A DNA stretch of 64,000 nucleotides from Nonomuraea rubra (GTDB lineage Bacteria; Actinomycetota; Actinomycetes; Streptosporangiales; Streptosporangiaceae), in the NCBI RefSeq assembly GCF_014207985.1, contig NZ_JACHMI010000001.1:2401001-2465000 (forward strand), in the 5' to 3' direction. This document shows positions 52,074 through 62,661 of this stretch, piece after piece (positions within the stretch are counted from its first letter, which is position 1; every line of letters begins with the position of its first letter). Below the pieces are notes generated by a model, which was not told where the DNA came from, did no database searches, and was given only the letters and a program-made list of their open reading frames with translations. Both the position numbers and the translations under genes were made by a program.

Positions 52074-52694
52074 TCAGTCGCTCACGGCGAGCCGAACCCC
52101 GAACCCCACGATCACCACCCCGGTCAGCCGATCGAGGAACCGCCGGACGGCGGCCGAACGCAGGACCCCACCCATCCACGACGCGAACCCGATCAGCAGC
52201 GCACTCCACACCAGCCCCTCCACCACGTGCACCCCGGCCAGCGCCAGCCCCATCAGCGCGTGCGGTGCCCCCGCCGGGATGAACTGCGGCAACATGGCCA
52301 CGTAGAACGCGCCCACCTTGGGATTCAGCAGGTTCGTCAGCAGCCCCCGCCGCAACCCCTTGCCGAACCGCATCTCCTCCTGCGGCTGGGTCTCAGGCAG
52401 TTGCTCATGTCTGGTCAGCAGCATGCGCAGCCCCATCCACACGAGATACGCCGCTCCGGCCCAGCGCAGCACGTCGTAGGCCACTTGAGAGGCGGCCAGC
52501 AACGCCGACAGCCCGGCGGCGGTGAGCACGCCCCAGCAGAGCGTGCCGAGCTGGATGCCGATCGTCACACCCCAGGCGGGGCGCCGCCCGGCCAGCAGGG
52601 ACGTTCGCAGGATCAGGGCCGTGTCGAGGCCGGGGGTGATGGTGAGGAAGGCGACCACGGCGGCGAATGACCAGATAGATGCTGCGATGTCCAC
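52074..52694 (-). CDS. LysE family amino acid exporter
   Basis: A 206-residue LysE/RhtB-type exporter with five to six membrane segments. The N-terminal TITPGLDTALILRTSLLAG and GVTIGIQLGTLCWGVLTA are hallmarks, then NPKVGAFYVAMLPQFIPAG in the middle. GTG start at 52694. It should export a small amino acid or homoserine-like compound; no regulator is adjacent. It converges with the PucR-type gene. Confidence 0.92.
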   Translation of the reverse strand: MDIAASIWSFAAVVAFLTITPGLDTALILRTSLLAGRRPAWGVTIGIQLGTLCWGVLTAAGLSALLAASQVAYDVLRWAGAAYLVWMGLRMLLTRHEQLPETQPQEEMRFGKGLRRGLLTNLLNPKVGAFYVAMLPQFIPAGAPHALMGLALAGVHVVEGLVWSALLIGFASWMGGVLRSAAVRRFLDRLTGVVIVGFGVRLAVSD

Positions 52695-52883
52695 GCATGT
52701 GAGGCTATCCGCACGGCCCGTCCGGTTCCCATGCCCGTACGGGCCTTGCGGCCCTCAGTCCCGCCACCCGCACGGCTCGTCCGGTCCTCATGCCCGCACG
52801 GGCCTTCCGCCCCTGATGCCCGCAACGCCCGTACAGCCGCACGGGCCCTCCGGCACTTCGGTGCCTCTGTCCTTCGGCGGTGC

Positions 52884-53831
52884 TCAGGGAATCAGGAGCA
52901 GCTTCCCGGTCGTGCGGCGGGCGGCCAGATCCTCGTGTGCCTGCCGAGCCTCGGTCAGCGGATACCGGTGCGAGATGTTGATCGCGAGCCGCCCCTCGGT
53001 GATCCACCCGAACAGGTCGGAGGCACGCTGCAGCAGCTCCTGCCGATCGGCGATGTAGTGGACCAGCGTGGGCCTGGTGAGGAAGAGCGAGCCCTGCTTG
53101 TTGAGCGTCTGGGGGTCGAACGGCGGGACGGGCCCGCTGGCGGCACCGTACAGGGCCATGAGGCCGCGCGGACGCAGCGCCTCCAGCCCGCCGTCGAACG
53201 TGGACTTGCCGACACCGTCGTACACCACGTCGATCTTTCCGCGCAGCGCCTCGGCGAAGTCGTCGTACCGCAGCACCTCGTCCGCCCCCGCCTCCCTGGC
53301 CAGCTTCTCCTTCTCGCTGGTGGAGACCGTGGTGTACACCTTGGCGCCCCTGAGCTTGGCCAGCTGGATCAGCAACTGCCCCATGCCGCCCGCCCCGGCA
53401 TGCACCAGAACCTGGTCGCCCTCCTTGACCTCATGCGTGGAATGGGTCAGGTAGTGGGCCGTCATCCCCTGCAACATCGTCGCAGCCGCCACCTCGGCCG
53501 ACACTCCGTCCGGCACCGGCACCACCCGATGCGCCGGCACCACGGCCTTGTCGGCATAACTGCCGAGCACGTTGGCCCACGCGACGGTGTCGCCCACGGC
53601 CACGTCCCGCACACCCGCCCCGACGGCCGCCACCGTGCCCGCACCTTCGGAGCCGATGGGGGTGGGCAGGGGGAGGGGGTAGGCGCCTGAGCGGTGGTAG
53701 ATGTCGATGAAGTTCACACCGCTGGCGGCGACGTCGACCACGACCTCCCCGTCACCGGGGACTGGGTCGGGCCGCTCGACGTATTCAAGAGCCTCTGGGC
53801 CGCCTGGGGCGGAGACGATGATGGCATGCAT
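52884..53831 (-). CDS. Quinone oxidoreductase (MDR superfamily)
   Basis: A 315-residue zinc-free medium-chain reductase of the quinone oxidoreductase group. GSEGAGTVAAVGAGV (about residues 60-74), QVLVHAGAGGMGQLLIQLAK (about 140-159, with the AxxGxxG cofactor turn) and DVVYDGVGKSTFD are conserved. It reduces quinones or enones with NADPH. I chose the ATG at 53831 (MHAIIV); the frame opens four codons earlier at a TTG. It stands alone, with about 200 bases of unassigned sequence upstream. Confidence 0.92.
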   Translation of the reverse strand: MHAIIVSAPGGPEALEYVERPDPVPGDGEVVVDVAASGVNFIDIYHRSGAYPLPLPTPIGSEGAGTVAAVGAGVRDVAVGDTVAWANVLGSYADKAVVPAHRVVPVPDGVSAEVAAATMLQGMTAHYLTHSTHEVKEGDQVLVHAGAGGMGQLLIQLAKLRGAKVYTTVSTSEKEKLAREAGADEVLRYDDFAEALRGKIDVVYDGVGKSTFDGGLEALRPRGLMALYGAASGPVPPFDPQTLNKQGSLFLTRPTLVHYIADRQELLQRASDLFGWITEGRLAINISHRYPLTEARQAHEDLAARRTTGKLLLIP

Positions 53832-54034
53832 GGTCCTAGTCAACTCCTCCCCTCAGGACCAACGCCACCCGGGCCCCGCCCCACCTCCAACCCCCACCAG
53901 AACGCCCGCTTGGCCACGGCCCTGACTTGGGCAGGTACCACTTGGTCGTGCGTCCACCTGGCTACGGCGGCCGCTCTGCTGCGGCGACCGCCTGGCTAGG
54001 GTGACCGCTGGTGGTGCGCGCAGCCAGGTGGTCG

Positions 54035-54907
54035 TCAGCCCAGGCGGGCCAGTGCGCCGGCCTCCAGGGCGACCCAGATCGCGCCGTCCGGTCCGACCGT
54101 CAACCCGTGCGGCTCGCTCTTCCCCTGGTCTTCACCCTTGCCCGGCACGCTGGGCAGGGGATGTTCCTCGATGAGGCCGTTCACGGTGATGCGTCCGACG
54201 CGGTCGGCCGCCCACTCCGTGAACCAGAGCGCGCCGTCGGCTCCGGTGACGATCGCGTGGGGTCGCGCCGCCCGGTCCGGGAGCGGATGCTCGGTGATCT
54301 TGCCGGTGGTGTCGATGCGCCCGATCTGGCCCGCGCCGATCTCGACGAACCAGAGGGCGCCGTCGGGCCCGAGCGTGATCCCCACTGGTGCCGCCCCCTC
54401 GGTGGGCAGCGGAAACACGGTGATCTCGCCCGTGAGCGAGCTGCGCCCGATCGCGTTGCCCTGGTTGAGGGTGAACCAGAGGGCGTCGTCGGGCCCCGCC
54501 GCGATGAACGACGGCATTCCGCCCTCCACCGGCACCTCGAACTCGGTCAACGCCCCGTCCGCCCCGATCCGGCCGATCTTGGTGGCCTCGAGCTGGGTGA
54601 ACCACATCGCTCCGTCCGGCCCGGCGGTGATCCCGTACGGCGTGGTCGTCTCGTGGACCGTGAGCCGGCCGTCGGCGGTGATGCGGCCGACGCGCCCGCC
54701 CTTGTACTCGGTGAACCACATCGCCCCGTCGGGCCCAGGCGCGATCACCGTCGGCAGCCCGTCGGCCGGGTCGAGCCGGTGGATGACGGGCTCCTCGCCG
54801 GGCACCAGCCTGCCGACGCAGCCCTGGTGGACGAGTGTGAACCAGAGGGCTCCGTCGGGCGCGGTCGCGATGCCGTACGGCGCGCCCGCTTCGATCATGG
54901 TCAACAT
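54035..54907 (-). CDS. Streptogramin B lyase (Vgb-like)
   Basis: A 290-residue seven-bladed beta-propeller of the virginiamycin B lyase family. The blade motif GPDGA-hW-FT-x4-IGRI repeats along the protein. Key residues of staphylococcal Vgb, recalled as His228, Glu268, His270 and Glu284, align with His217 (ARPHAIV), Glu265 and His267 (SEPHGL) and Glu282 (WVALEA). Vgb opens the ring of quinupristin-type cyclic depsipeptides by elimination. An ABC-F gene lies directly upstream on the same strand. ATG at 54907 has GGGGGGA upstream; a TTG at 54973 that overlaps the ABC-F stop would add 22 residues. True substrate not tested. Confidence 0.88.
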   Translation of the reverse strand: MLTMIEAGAPYGIATAPDGALWFTLVHQGCVGRLVPGEEPVIHRLDPADGLPTVIAPGPDGAMWFTEYKGGRVGRITADGRLTVHETTTPYGITAGPDGAMWFTQLEATKIGRIGADGALTEFEVPVEGGMPSFIAAGPDDALWFTLNQGNAIGRSSLTGEITVFPLPTEGAAPVGITLGPDGALWFVEIGAGQIGRIDTTGKITEHPLPDRAARPHAIVTGADGALWFTEWAADRVGRITVNGLIEEHPLPSVPGKGEDQGKSEPHGLTVGPDGAIWVALEAGALARLG

Positions 54908-54969
54908 GGATGTCCCCCCGATGATGGTCGGTCTGGATGAATGCCGGTCGGTGGTGGTCGGGGTCTCGG

Positions 54970-56802
<1,833 letters not shown>

Positions 56803-56808
56803 GATGGA

Positions 56809-56870
56809 ACTCCAATCGCAACTGAGGTAGCGTTAGTGTGCCACGTGGGAGAAGTTAATGCAACTGGAGT
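56809..56870. promoter_or_regulatory. Shared region of ABC-F and TetR genes
   Basis: GCAACTGAGGTAG (56818-56830) is repeated as GCAACTGGAGTAG (56860-56872), matching at 11 of 13 positions. In addition ACTCCAATCGCA (56809-56820) and TGCAACTGGAGT (56859-56870) are inverted copies that place a GGAG in front of each divergent gene. The region should hold both promoters and the TetR operator. Confidence 0.6.
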
Positions 56871-56875
56871 AGTTT

Positions 56876-57463
56876 TTGGAAACGAGTAAGCGTCCTGGGG
56901 GGCGGAGCGCGCGGGTTCGTGACGCCGTGCGGCAGGCGACGCTCGCCGAGCTGGCCGAGCGGGGTTACCAGGGACTGACGGTGGAGAACGTCGCCGAGCG
57001 GTCAGGCGTGCACAAGACGACCGTCTACCGGCGCTGGGGCGGGGTCGAGGGGCTGATCTCCGACGCGCTGGAGCTGGCCAGGGACGAGCCGTGGCCGATC
57101 CCCGACACCGGCTCGGTCGAGGGGGACCTGCGGGGGGTCGTGCAGCTCGTACGCACCGGGTTCGACGATCCGGAGCTGGGGCCGGTGTCGACGGCGTTCG
57201 TGGCGGCGGCCGTACAGGATGCCGCTGCCGCGCGGGCGCTGCACGAGTTCTTCGCGGCCAGGCACGAGCAGTCGGCCGAGGTGGTGCGGCGGGCTGTGGC
57301 GCGCGGTGAGCTGCCCGACGTGGTGGATCCCAGCGAGGTGATCAGGGTGGCGGTCGCGCCCGTCTACTACCGGCTGTTCGTCGCGCACGAGCCGGTGACC
57401 GAGCGCGACGCCGACCGCGCCGCCGACGCGGCCCTGGCCGCCGCCCGCGCCGGCGTCCTGTGA
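56876..57463 (+). CDS. TetR family regulator
   Basis: A 195-residue TetR protein: LTVENVAERSGVHKTTVYRR (about residues 34-53) and a TetR_C-like end with VIRVAVAPVYYRLFVAHEPV. The start is a TTG at 56876 with GGAG six bases upstream. It faces the ABC-F gene, and is probably its repressor, relieved by a drug. Its 3' end with the stop is repeated downstream. Confidence 0.9.
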   Translation: METSKRPGGRSARVRDAVRQATLAELAERGYQGLTVENVAERSGVHKTTVYRRWGGVEGLISDALELARDEPWPIPDTGSVEGDLRGVVQLVRTGFDDPELGPVSTAFVAAAVQDAAAARALHEFFAARHEQSAEVVRRAVARGELPDVVDPSEVIRVAVAPVYYRLFVAHEPVTERDADRAADAALAAARAGVL

Positions 57464-57516
57464 ACGTCACTGTCCGTGCCGGCGTCCTGTGAACGTCACT
57501 GTCCGTGCCGGCGTCC
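57449..57516 (+). repeat. 29-bp tail repeat with stop codon
   Basis: The unit (start gccggcgtcctgtgaacgtc) covers the last codons and TGA (57461-57463) of the TetR gene. It occurs at 57449 and 57478 without a mismatch, and a partial third copy begins at 57507. The second TGA (57490-57492) is in another frame. Confidence 0.9.
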
Positions 57517-57589
57517 ACCGAGCGCTGCCGCCGCCTGCAGCCTCTGGGCGTCGCCGTCCGCGCACCTCACGCCCGGCGGTGAACGGGTG

Positions 57590-59236
57590 TCAGGGCTCCT
57601 TGTGACCTCGCAGCTCGAAGTCGTCGAACGTCGTCTTCAGCAACGACTGCCCATCCTGCGGGGTACGCGCGAACAGCCCGAGCGTCCCGTTCCCGATCCC
57701 GTTCGGATCCTCCACGTCCTGCACCAGCTCGTCGTTCACCCACATCCGCAACCGCACGGTCGACCCCGCCTGCTCGCAAGCCGCCACCAGCCGCGCCTTG
57801 CCGCCCAGGTCGCTCACCTGTACGGGCTGGGCCAGCGTCCCGCCCGCCCCGTCCACGATGCGCCGGATCCTGGCACTGCCCTTCGTGTCCAGCCCGAACT
57901 CGTAGTAGGTGTCGTCCCGGTCGGAGTTGTGGCAGTAGATGCCGTACTCGCCGGACCCGACGGACTTCGTGACGTCGGCGGTGACCCCGATGACGACGGA
58001 CGAGGGCAACATCGGCGTGGGGGTGGCCGACGGCTCGGGCGTGCCCGTGGGCGTGCTGACCAGGAAGGGGACGGGGGCCTTGGCCCAGCGTTCGTCACGG
58101 CCGTCGTCCCACTCCGCGTCCAGCCCGTACGTGCCGTCCGCGCGGTACCCCTGGCTGGTGGTGTCCTCCGGGTCGTACATGCCGGTCCAGCCGCCGGAGG
58201 TCTGCGTGAAGTCCTCGCGGTAGAGCACGCCCATGTCGTCGGGCGGCCCGCCGGGCACGAGCAGGGCCCACGCGGCCACGCCCCCGGCCACCAGGACCGC
58301 GGCCCCGGCCGCCAGCGCCCCGTACAGCCGCCCCCGGTGCGTCCGCTTCCCGGCGACCGCGGCGGCCGCGACCGGCGAGGCGGAGGTGAAGGGAGTCGTC
58401 TGCCAGGCCACCTGTGCGGTGTGCGCGGCCTGCTCCGGCGCCGCCGCCCGCCCGACGAGGTGGTCGAGCAGTTGCTGTGCGGTGGGCCGCGTGGCGGGGT
58501 CCTTGCGCAGCGCCGCCGCGACCAGCTCGCGCAGGCCGGGCTCGACGGCGTCGAGGTTCGGCTCGTTGTTGAGCACCTGGTAGACGATGGCGGGCAGGGT
58601 GTCGCCGCCGAACGGCGCCCGCCCGCTGGCCGCGAACGCCACCAGGCAGCCCCACGAGAACACGTCGCAGGCGGGGGAGACGGGGTCGCCCCGCAGCACC
58701 TCGGGGGCCATGTAGCGGGGCGTGCCGACGATCTCGCCGGTGCCGGTGACGCCGCCGAGCGTGTCGAGCGCCCGCGCGATGCCGAAGTCGATCACGCGGG
58801 GGCCGACGGGCGACAGCAGCACGTTCGACGGCTTGAGGTCGCGGTGCACGACCCCGGCGGCGTGGATGGCGGTGAGCGCGGTGGCCACGCTGACGGCCAG
58901 CGCGTCGAGGCTGGAGCCGCGCAGGGGGCCCGACTGGCTGACGGCCTCGTCGAGGTTGGGGCCCGGCACGTACTCGGTGACCACGTAGAGCTGGCCGCCG
59001 TCGAGCGCGGCCTCGATCACGGCGGCCGTGCAGAACCTGCGCACCCGCTGAGCCGCGTCCGCCTCCCTGCGGAAGCGCATGCGGAACTGCTCGTGCTGGC
59101 TGAGCTCCGGGTTGATCACCTTGACGGCGACCCGTTGCCCAGCGGCATCCTCGGCGAGATGCACCGTGCCCATCCCGCCCCGCCCGAGCACGCCAAGCAG
59201 CCTGTAGCGCCCGATGTGGGAGGTTTCACCGCTCAC
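57590..59236 (-). CDS. Ser/Thr protein kinase with extracellular domain
   Basis: A 548-residue receptor-like kinase. Kinase domain about 8-270: GRGGMGTVHLAED, VAVKVI (Lys), HRDLKPSNVLL (Asp), DFGIAR and GTPRYMAPE. A membrane helix (LYGALAAGAAVLVAGGVAAW, about residues 308-327) leads to an outside domain of about 200 residues with GVLYREDFTQTSGGW and TTFDDFELRG, like concanavalin-type domains found in actinobacterial kinases. GTG start. No linked phosphatase. It converges with the TetR gene. Confidence 0.9.
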   Translation of the reverse strand: MSGETSHIGRYRLLGVLGRGGMGTVHLAEDAAGQRVAVKVINPELSQHEQFRMRFRREADAAQRVRRFCTAAVIEAALDGGQLYVVTEYVPGPNLDEAVSQSGPLRGSSLDALAVSVATALTAIHAAGVVHRDLKPSNVLLSPVGPRVIDFGIARALDTLGGVTGTGEIVGTPRYMAPEVLRGDPVSPACDVFSWGCLVAFAASGRAPFGGDTLPAIVYQVLNNEPNLDAVEPGLRELVAAALRKDPATRPTAQQLLDHLVGRAAAPEQAAHTAQVAWQTTPFTSASPVAAAAVAGKRTHRGRLYGALAAGAAVLVAGGVAAWALLVPGGPPDDMGVLYREDFTQTSGGWTGMYDPEDTTSQGYRADGTYGLDAEWDDGRDERWAKAPVPFLVSTPTGTPEPSATPTPMLPSSVVIGVTADVTKSVGSGEYGIYCHNSDRDDTYYEFGLDTKGSARIRRIVDGAGGTLAQPVQVSDLGGKARLVAACEQAGSTVRLRMWVNDELVQDVEDPNGIGNGTLGLFARTPQDGQSLLKTTFDDFELRGHKEP

Positions 59237-59317
59237 GGCGCGCTAGCTTACCGACACAGCGCTCCCCGCCGCAGATCCGGCGCGAAGACACGCGTACAGC
59301 AGCGCCGAGCCTGTGCG

Positions 59318-59893
59318 TCACGCCTGCCAAGCCCGTACGGCCTGCACCGACGGCAGCCCCTGCGCCGGCGACACCACCAGCACCCGGCACCCCGCCGCCC
59401 GCGCCGCCGCGACCCCCGCCGGGCTGTCCTCGATGGCCACGCACCGTGAGGGCGCGGCCCCGAGCCGCCGGGCCGCCTCCAGGTACGGGTCCGGCCACGG
59501 CTTGCCCCGCTCCGTGTCCTCGTTGGCGATCACCAGGTCGAACGCGTGCCCCAGCCGGGGCAGCACCAGCTCCACGATGCTCCGGGGAGAGGCGCTGACC
59601 AGCGCGGTGGGGACGGCGACGGCGGCGAGGCCGGCCAGGAGCTCGGGTGCGCCCCGCACGACCGTCAGGTCCCGGTGGATCCGGTCGGCGAAGGCGTCGG
59701 TGAGCGGGCCGGTCAGCTCGGGCGAGCCGAGGTAGGCGGCCACGTCCTCGATCGTGCGGCCGTGGACGTGCGGCACGTCCACGGCCGTGAGCGGTCGTCC
59801 CGCGACGGAGGCGACGGCCTGCCACCACAGCCGCTCGGTGTCCACCAGGGTGCCGTCCATGTCCAGCAGGACGGCCGCCGGGTCAGACGGCAT
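59318..59893 (-). CDS. HAD family phosphatase
   Basis: A 191-residue HAD hydrolase of the beta-phosphoglucomutase/phosphatase group. Motif I DMDGTLVD (about residues 11-18), motif II SASPRS, motif III GKPWPDPYLEAA and motif IV CVAIEDSPAG. A helical cap lies between I and II. It overlaps the preceding ABC ATPase gene by 11 bases and is the last gene of the uptake operon, which suggests that the imported compound, or a product of it, is a phosphate ester or phosphonate. Confidence 0.9.
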   Translation of the reverse strand: MPSDPAAVLLDMDGTLVDTERLWWQAVASVAGRPLTAVDVPHVHGRTIEDVAAYLGSPELTGPLTDAFADRIHRDLTVVRGAPELLAGLAAVAVPTALVSASPRSIVELVLPRLGHAFDLVIANEDTERGKPWPDPYLEAARRLGAAPSRCVAIEDSPAGVAAARAAGCRVLVVSPAQGLPSVQAVRAWQA

Positions 59894-60956
59894 CGGCTGC
59901 CACGACGGGGGCGGGGACCGTCACGGTGCGGGCCGCGACGAGGACGGGCCGCTCCACCAGGCGTACCGTGACGCGCGCGCCGGGGCCGAGGCGGGCGGCC
60001 TCGTGGCCGGGGACGTCCGCGAGCACCTCGCCGCCCTCGACGGCGAGCCTGAGCCGTACGGAGGCGCCGCGGAACGAGGCCGCCAGCACCTCGGCGGGCC
60101 CGTCGTCGGCCGGGACGACCTGCACGGCCTCCGGACGGATCAGCACGTCCACGGACGGATCCGCAGGAACGGGGCCGTCCACCGGAAGGAGCTGGCCGAG
60201 CACCGTCACGTGGTCGCCGGAGACCCGCCCGGCCAGGTGGTTCATGGTGCCGACGAACTCGGCCACGAACGGCGTGGCCGGCCGGTCGTACACCTCGGCC
60301 GGCGCGCCGACCTGTTCGAGGCGCCCGTCGCGGAGCACCGCGACCCGGTCGGCGACCGACAGGGCCTCCTCCTGGTCGTGGGTGACGAAGACGGTGGTGA
60401 TGCCCAGGTCGAGCTGGAGGCGGCGGATCTCCTCGCGCAGCGCGACCCGTACCTTGGCGTCCAGCGCCGACAGCGGCTCGTCCAGGAGCAGCACGCGCGG
60501 CTCCAGGGCGAGCGCGCGGGCCAGCGCGACGCGCTGCTGCTGGCCGCCGGAGAGCTGGTGCGGGTAGCGGTCGGCGTGGGCCGGCAGGCCGACGAGGTCG
60601 AGGAGCTCGCCCGCCCTGGCCCGCCTGGTGGCCACCGGGACCTTGCGCACGCGCAGGCCGAAGGCGACGTTGTCGCGGGCGTTCAGGTTCGGGAAGAGGG
60701 AGTAGGACTGGAAGACCATGCCCGCGTCCCGCTTGTTGGCGGGGACGTTCGTCACGTCCTTGCCGTCCACCAGCACGGCCCCCGAGTCCGGCCGCTCGAA
60801 CCCGGCCACGCAGCGCAGCGCCGTCGTCTTGCCGCAGCCCGAGGGGCCGAGCAGGGCGATGAGCTCGCCGGGCGCGACGACCAGGTCCAGGCCGTCCAGC
60901 GCGACCGTCTTGCCGAACGTCCGCCGCAGCGCGCGGAACTCCACCGATGCGGTCAT
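59883..60956 (-). CDS. ABC uptake ATPase (PotA/PhnT-like)
   Basis: A 357-residue import ATPase. Walker A LGPSGCGKTTALRCVAG (about residues 34-50), signature LSGGQQQRVALARAL, Walker B LLLDEPLSALD and H-loop VFVTHDQEEAL. A C-terminal TOBE part (from about 240) is typical of polyamine, iron and phosphonate systems. It overlaps the permease gene upstream by four bases (ATGA) and the HAD gene downstream. Confidence 0.93.
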   Translation of the reverse strand: MTASVEFRALRRTFGKTVALDGLDLVVAPGELIALLGPSGCGKTTALRCVAGFERPDSGAVLVDGKDVTNVPANKRDAGMVFQSYSLFPNLNARDNVAFGLRVRKVPVATRRARAGELLDLVGLPAHADRYPHQLSGGQQQRVALARALALEPRVLLLDEPLSALDAKVRVALREEIRRLQLDLGITTVFVTHDQEEALSVADRVAVLRDGRLEQVGAPAEVYDRPATPFVAEFVGTMNHLAGRVSGDHVTVLGQLLPVDGPVPADPSVDVLIRPEAVQVVPADDGPAEVLAASFRGASVRLRLAVEGGEVLADVPGHEAARLGPGARVTVRLVERPVLVAARTVTVPAPVVAADAV

Positions 60957-61801
60957 TTCCCCTTCTCCCTACTGAAGACCGTGGACACGGCCAGCAAGAG
61001 CAGCCAGATGAGCAGCAGGCTCAGGATCGACACCGCGACCGAGAGCTGTCCCTTGGAGCCCGACACCGTCACGATCCACACCGCGAACGGCTCGTAGCCG
61101 AGCAGGCTGGCCACGGTGTACTCGCCGAGCACCAGCGCCAGCGTCAGGAACGACGCGCTGGCCAGGGCCGAGCGCAGGTTCGGCACGATGACCCGCACCA
61201 GCACGTACGGCCACGACGCGCCCAGGTTGCGCGCCGCCTCCACCAGCGTCCGCACGTCCATGGTGCGCAGCCCGGCGTCCAGCGACCGGTAGACGAACGG
61301 CAGCACCAGCACCACGTACGCCAGCACCAGCACCACGGGGAACGCCGGATCCTGCACGGCGATCAGCGTGGCCCAGAACGGGGTGGGAGCCAGCAGGTCG
61401 GTCCCGCCGCGCAGCGCCGTCCCGATCCCCGCCACGAACGTGATCGGCGGCACCACCAGCGGCAACGTGCACAACACCTCCATGACGGGCCGCAGCCGGG
61501 GCGCGAAGAGCCGTACGGCCAGCATCGCCGGCAGCGCCAGCAGCAGCACGACCACGATCGTGGCCACGGCCAGCCCGAGCGAGAGCGACAGCGACCGGGC
61601 GAAGCCGTCGGCCGTGAGCAGCTCCCCGTACGCCGACAGGGACACCCCGGCGGTCGGCGTGTAGATCGTGTACCAGAAGGCGGTGCCCAGGGGGACCAGG
61701 AAGTAGGCCGCGGCCAGCAGGAACACCAGCCCGCGCCACCACGCGCCCGGCCGCCGCGGCGCGGCCCCTGAGACCCGTTCCAGGCCGGTCAGTGCAGCCA
61801 T
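60953..61801 (-). CDS. ABC uptake permease 2
   Basis: A 282-residue permease of the PotC/PhnV type with six membrane helices, starting near GLVFLLAAAYFLVPLGTAFW. The EAA loop is EAARNLGASWPYVLVRVIVP (about residues 187-206). I chose the ATG at 61801, which overlaps the end of permease 1 by 13 bases. It pairs with permease 1 and the ATPase. Confidence 0.9.
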   Translation of the reverse strand: MAALTGLERVSGAAPRRPGAWWRGLVFLLAAAYFLVPLGTAFWYTIYTPTAGVSLSAYGELLTADGFARSLSLSLGLAVATIVVVLLLALPAMLAVRLFAPRLRPVMEVLCTLPLVVPPITFVAGIGTALRGGTDLLAPTPFWATLIAVQDPAFPVVLVLAYVVLVLPFVYRSLDAGLRTMDVRTLVEAARNLGASWPYVLVRVIVPNLRSALASASFLTLALVLGEYTVASLLGYEPFAVWIVTVSGSKGQLSVAVSILSLLLIWLLLLAVSTVFSREKGK

Positions 61802-62661
61802 CGGGAGGTCCTCCTCTGCAGCGGCAGGTAGATCGCCATGACGAGCCCGGCCACGACGACCATGTCGAGGCTGAGCGCCAGCGCGATGTTCTCGTAGCCG
61901 ATCAGCACGTCGCCGGTCAGCGCGCTGGCGATCTTCAGCGTGACGAGCGGGACGACGGTGCCGACCATGGCGTTCGCGGTGGCGTAGGCGGAGAAGGCGC
62001 CGCCGAACAGCAGCACCACCCCGCCCAGCATGGCCGGCGCCAGCACGGGCAGCGCGACGAAGCGCCAGTAGTGCCAGGTGGTGGCCCCGCTGTTCGCCGC
62101 CGCCTCGCGCCACTGCGGGCGCAGCCCGTCCAGCGCGGGCGCCATGGCCAGCACCATGAGCGGGACCGAGAAGTACAGGTAGACGACGACCAGCCCCCAG
62201 AACGTGTACAGGGAGCCGGAGGGCAGCCCGATCAGGCCGCTGACCACGCCGGAGTTGCCGAGCGTGGCGATCCAGAAGAACGCCAGCGGCACCCCGCCGA
62301 AGTTGGCCAGCACGCCGGACGCGGTCAGCACGGCCTCCCGCAACATCGTGCCGCGGGAGGTGACGATGGCGTGCGCGAGGAACGTGCCGAGCACGGCTCC
62401 CAGCAGCGCCACCACGGCCGACAGCCGGACGCTGCCGAGCATGGCGGTGAGGTAGCCGCCCTGGAGGCTCTGCGACAGGTTGGCCAGGCTGGGCCGCCCC
62501 TGCGCGGTGAACGCCCCCGCCACCAGCACGATGGCGGGGACGCCGAACACGAGCGCGAAGAACGCGAGCAGCGGCAGCGCCCCGAGCCAGCCTCGCGAAC
62601 CGGAGCCGGGCCGCGCCTCCGTGCCGGAGCCGGGCCGCGCCTCCGTACCGGAGCGGCTCAT
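61789..62661 (-). CDS. ABC uptake permease 1
   Basis: A 290-residue permease of the PotB/PhnU type, six membrane helices. The EAA loop is EAAANSGATTWHYWRFVALP. The N-terminus contains an eight-residue repeat (TEARPGSG twice) from a 24-bp duplication (62601-62648). ATG at 62661 overlaps the stop of the binding-protein gene (ATGA). Confidence 0.9.
   Translation of the reverse strand: MSRSGTEARPGSGTEARPGSGSRGWLGALPLLAFFALVFGVPAIVLVAGAFTAQGRPSLANLSQSLQGGYLTAMLGSVRLSAVVALLGAVLGTFLAHAIVTSRGTMLREAVLTASGVLANFGGVPLAFFWIATLGNSGVVSGLIGLPSGSLYTFWGLVVVYLYFSVPLMVLAMAPALDGLRPQWREAAANSGATTWHYWRFVALPVLAPAMLGGVVLLFGGAFSAYATANAMVGTVVPLVTLKIASALTGDVLIGYENIALALSLDMVVVAGLVMAIYLPLQRRTSRWLH
62601..62648 (-). repeat. 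24-bp in-frame duplication
   Basis: The unit that starts cggagccgggccgcgcctcc occurs at 62601-62624 and 62625-62648, differing at one base. It gives the TEARPGSG repeat near the start of the first permease, ahead of the first membrane helix. Confidence 0.8.
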
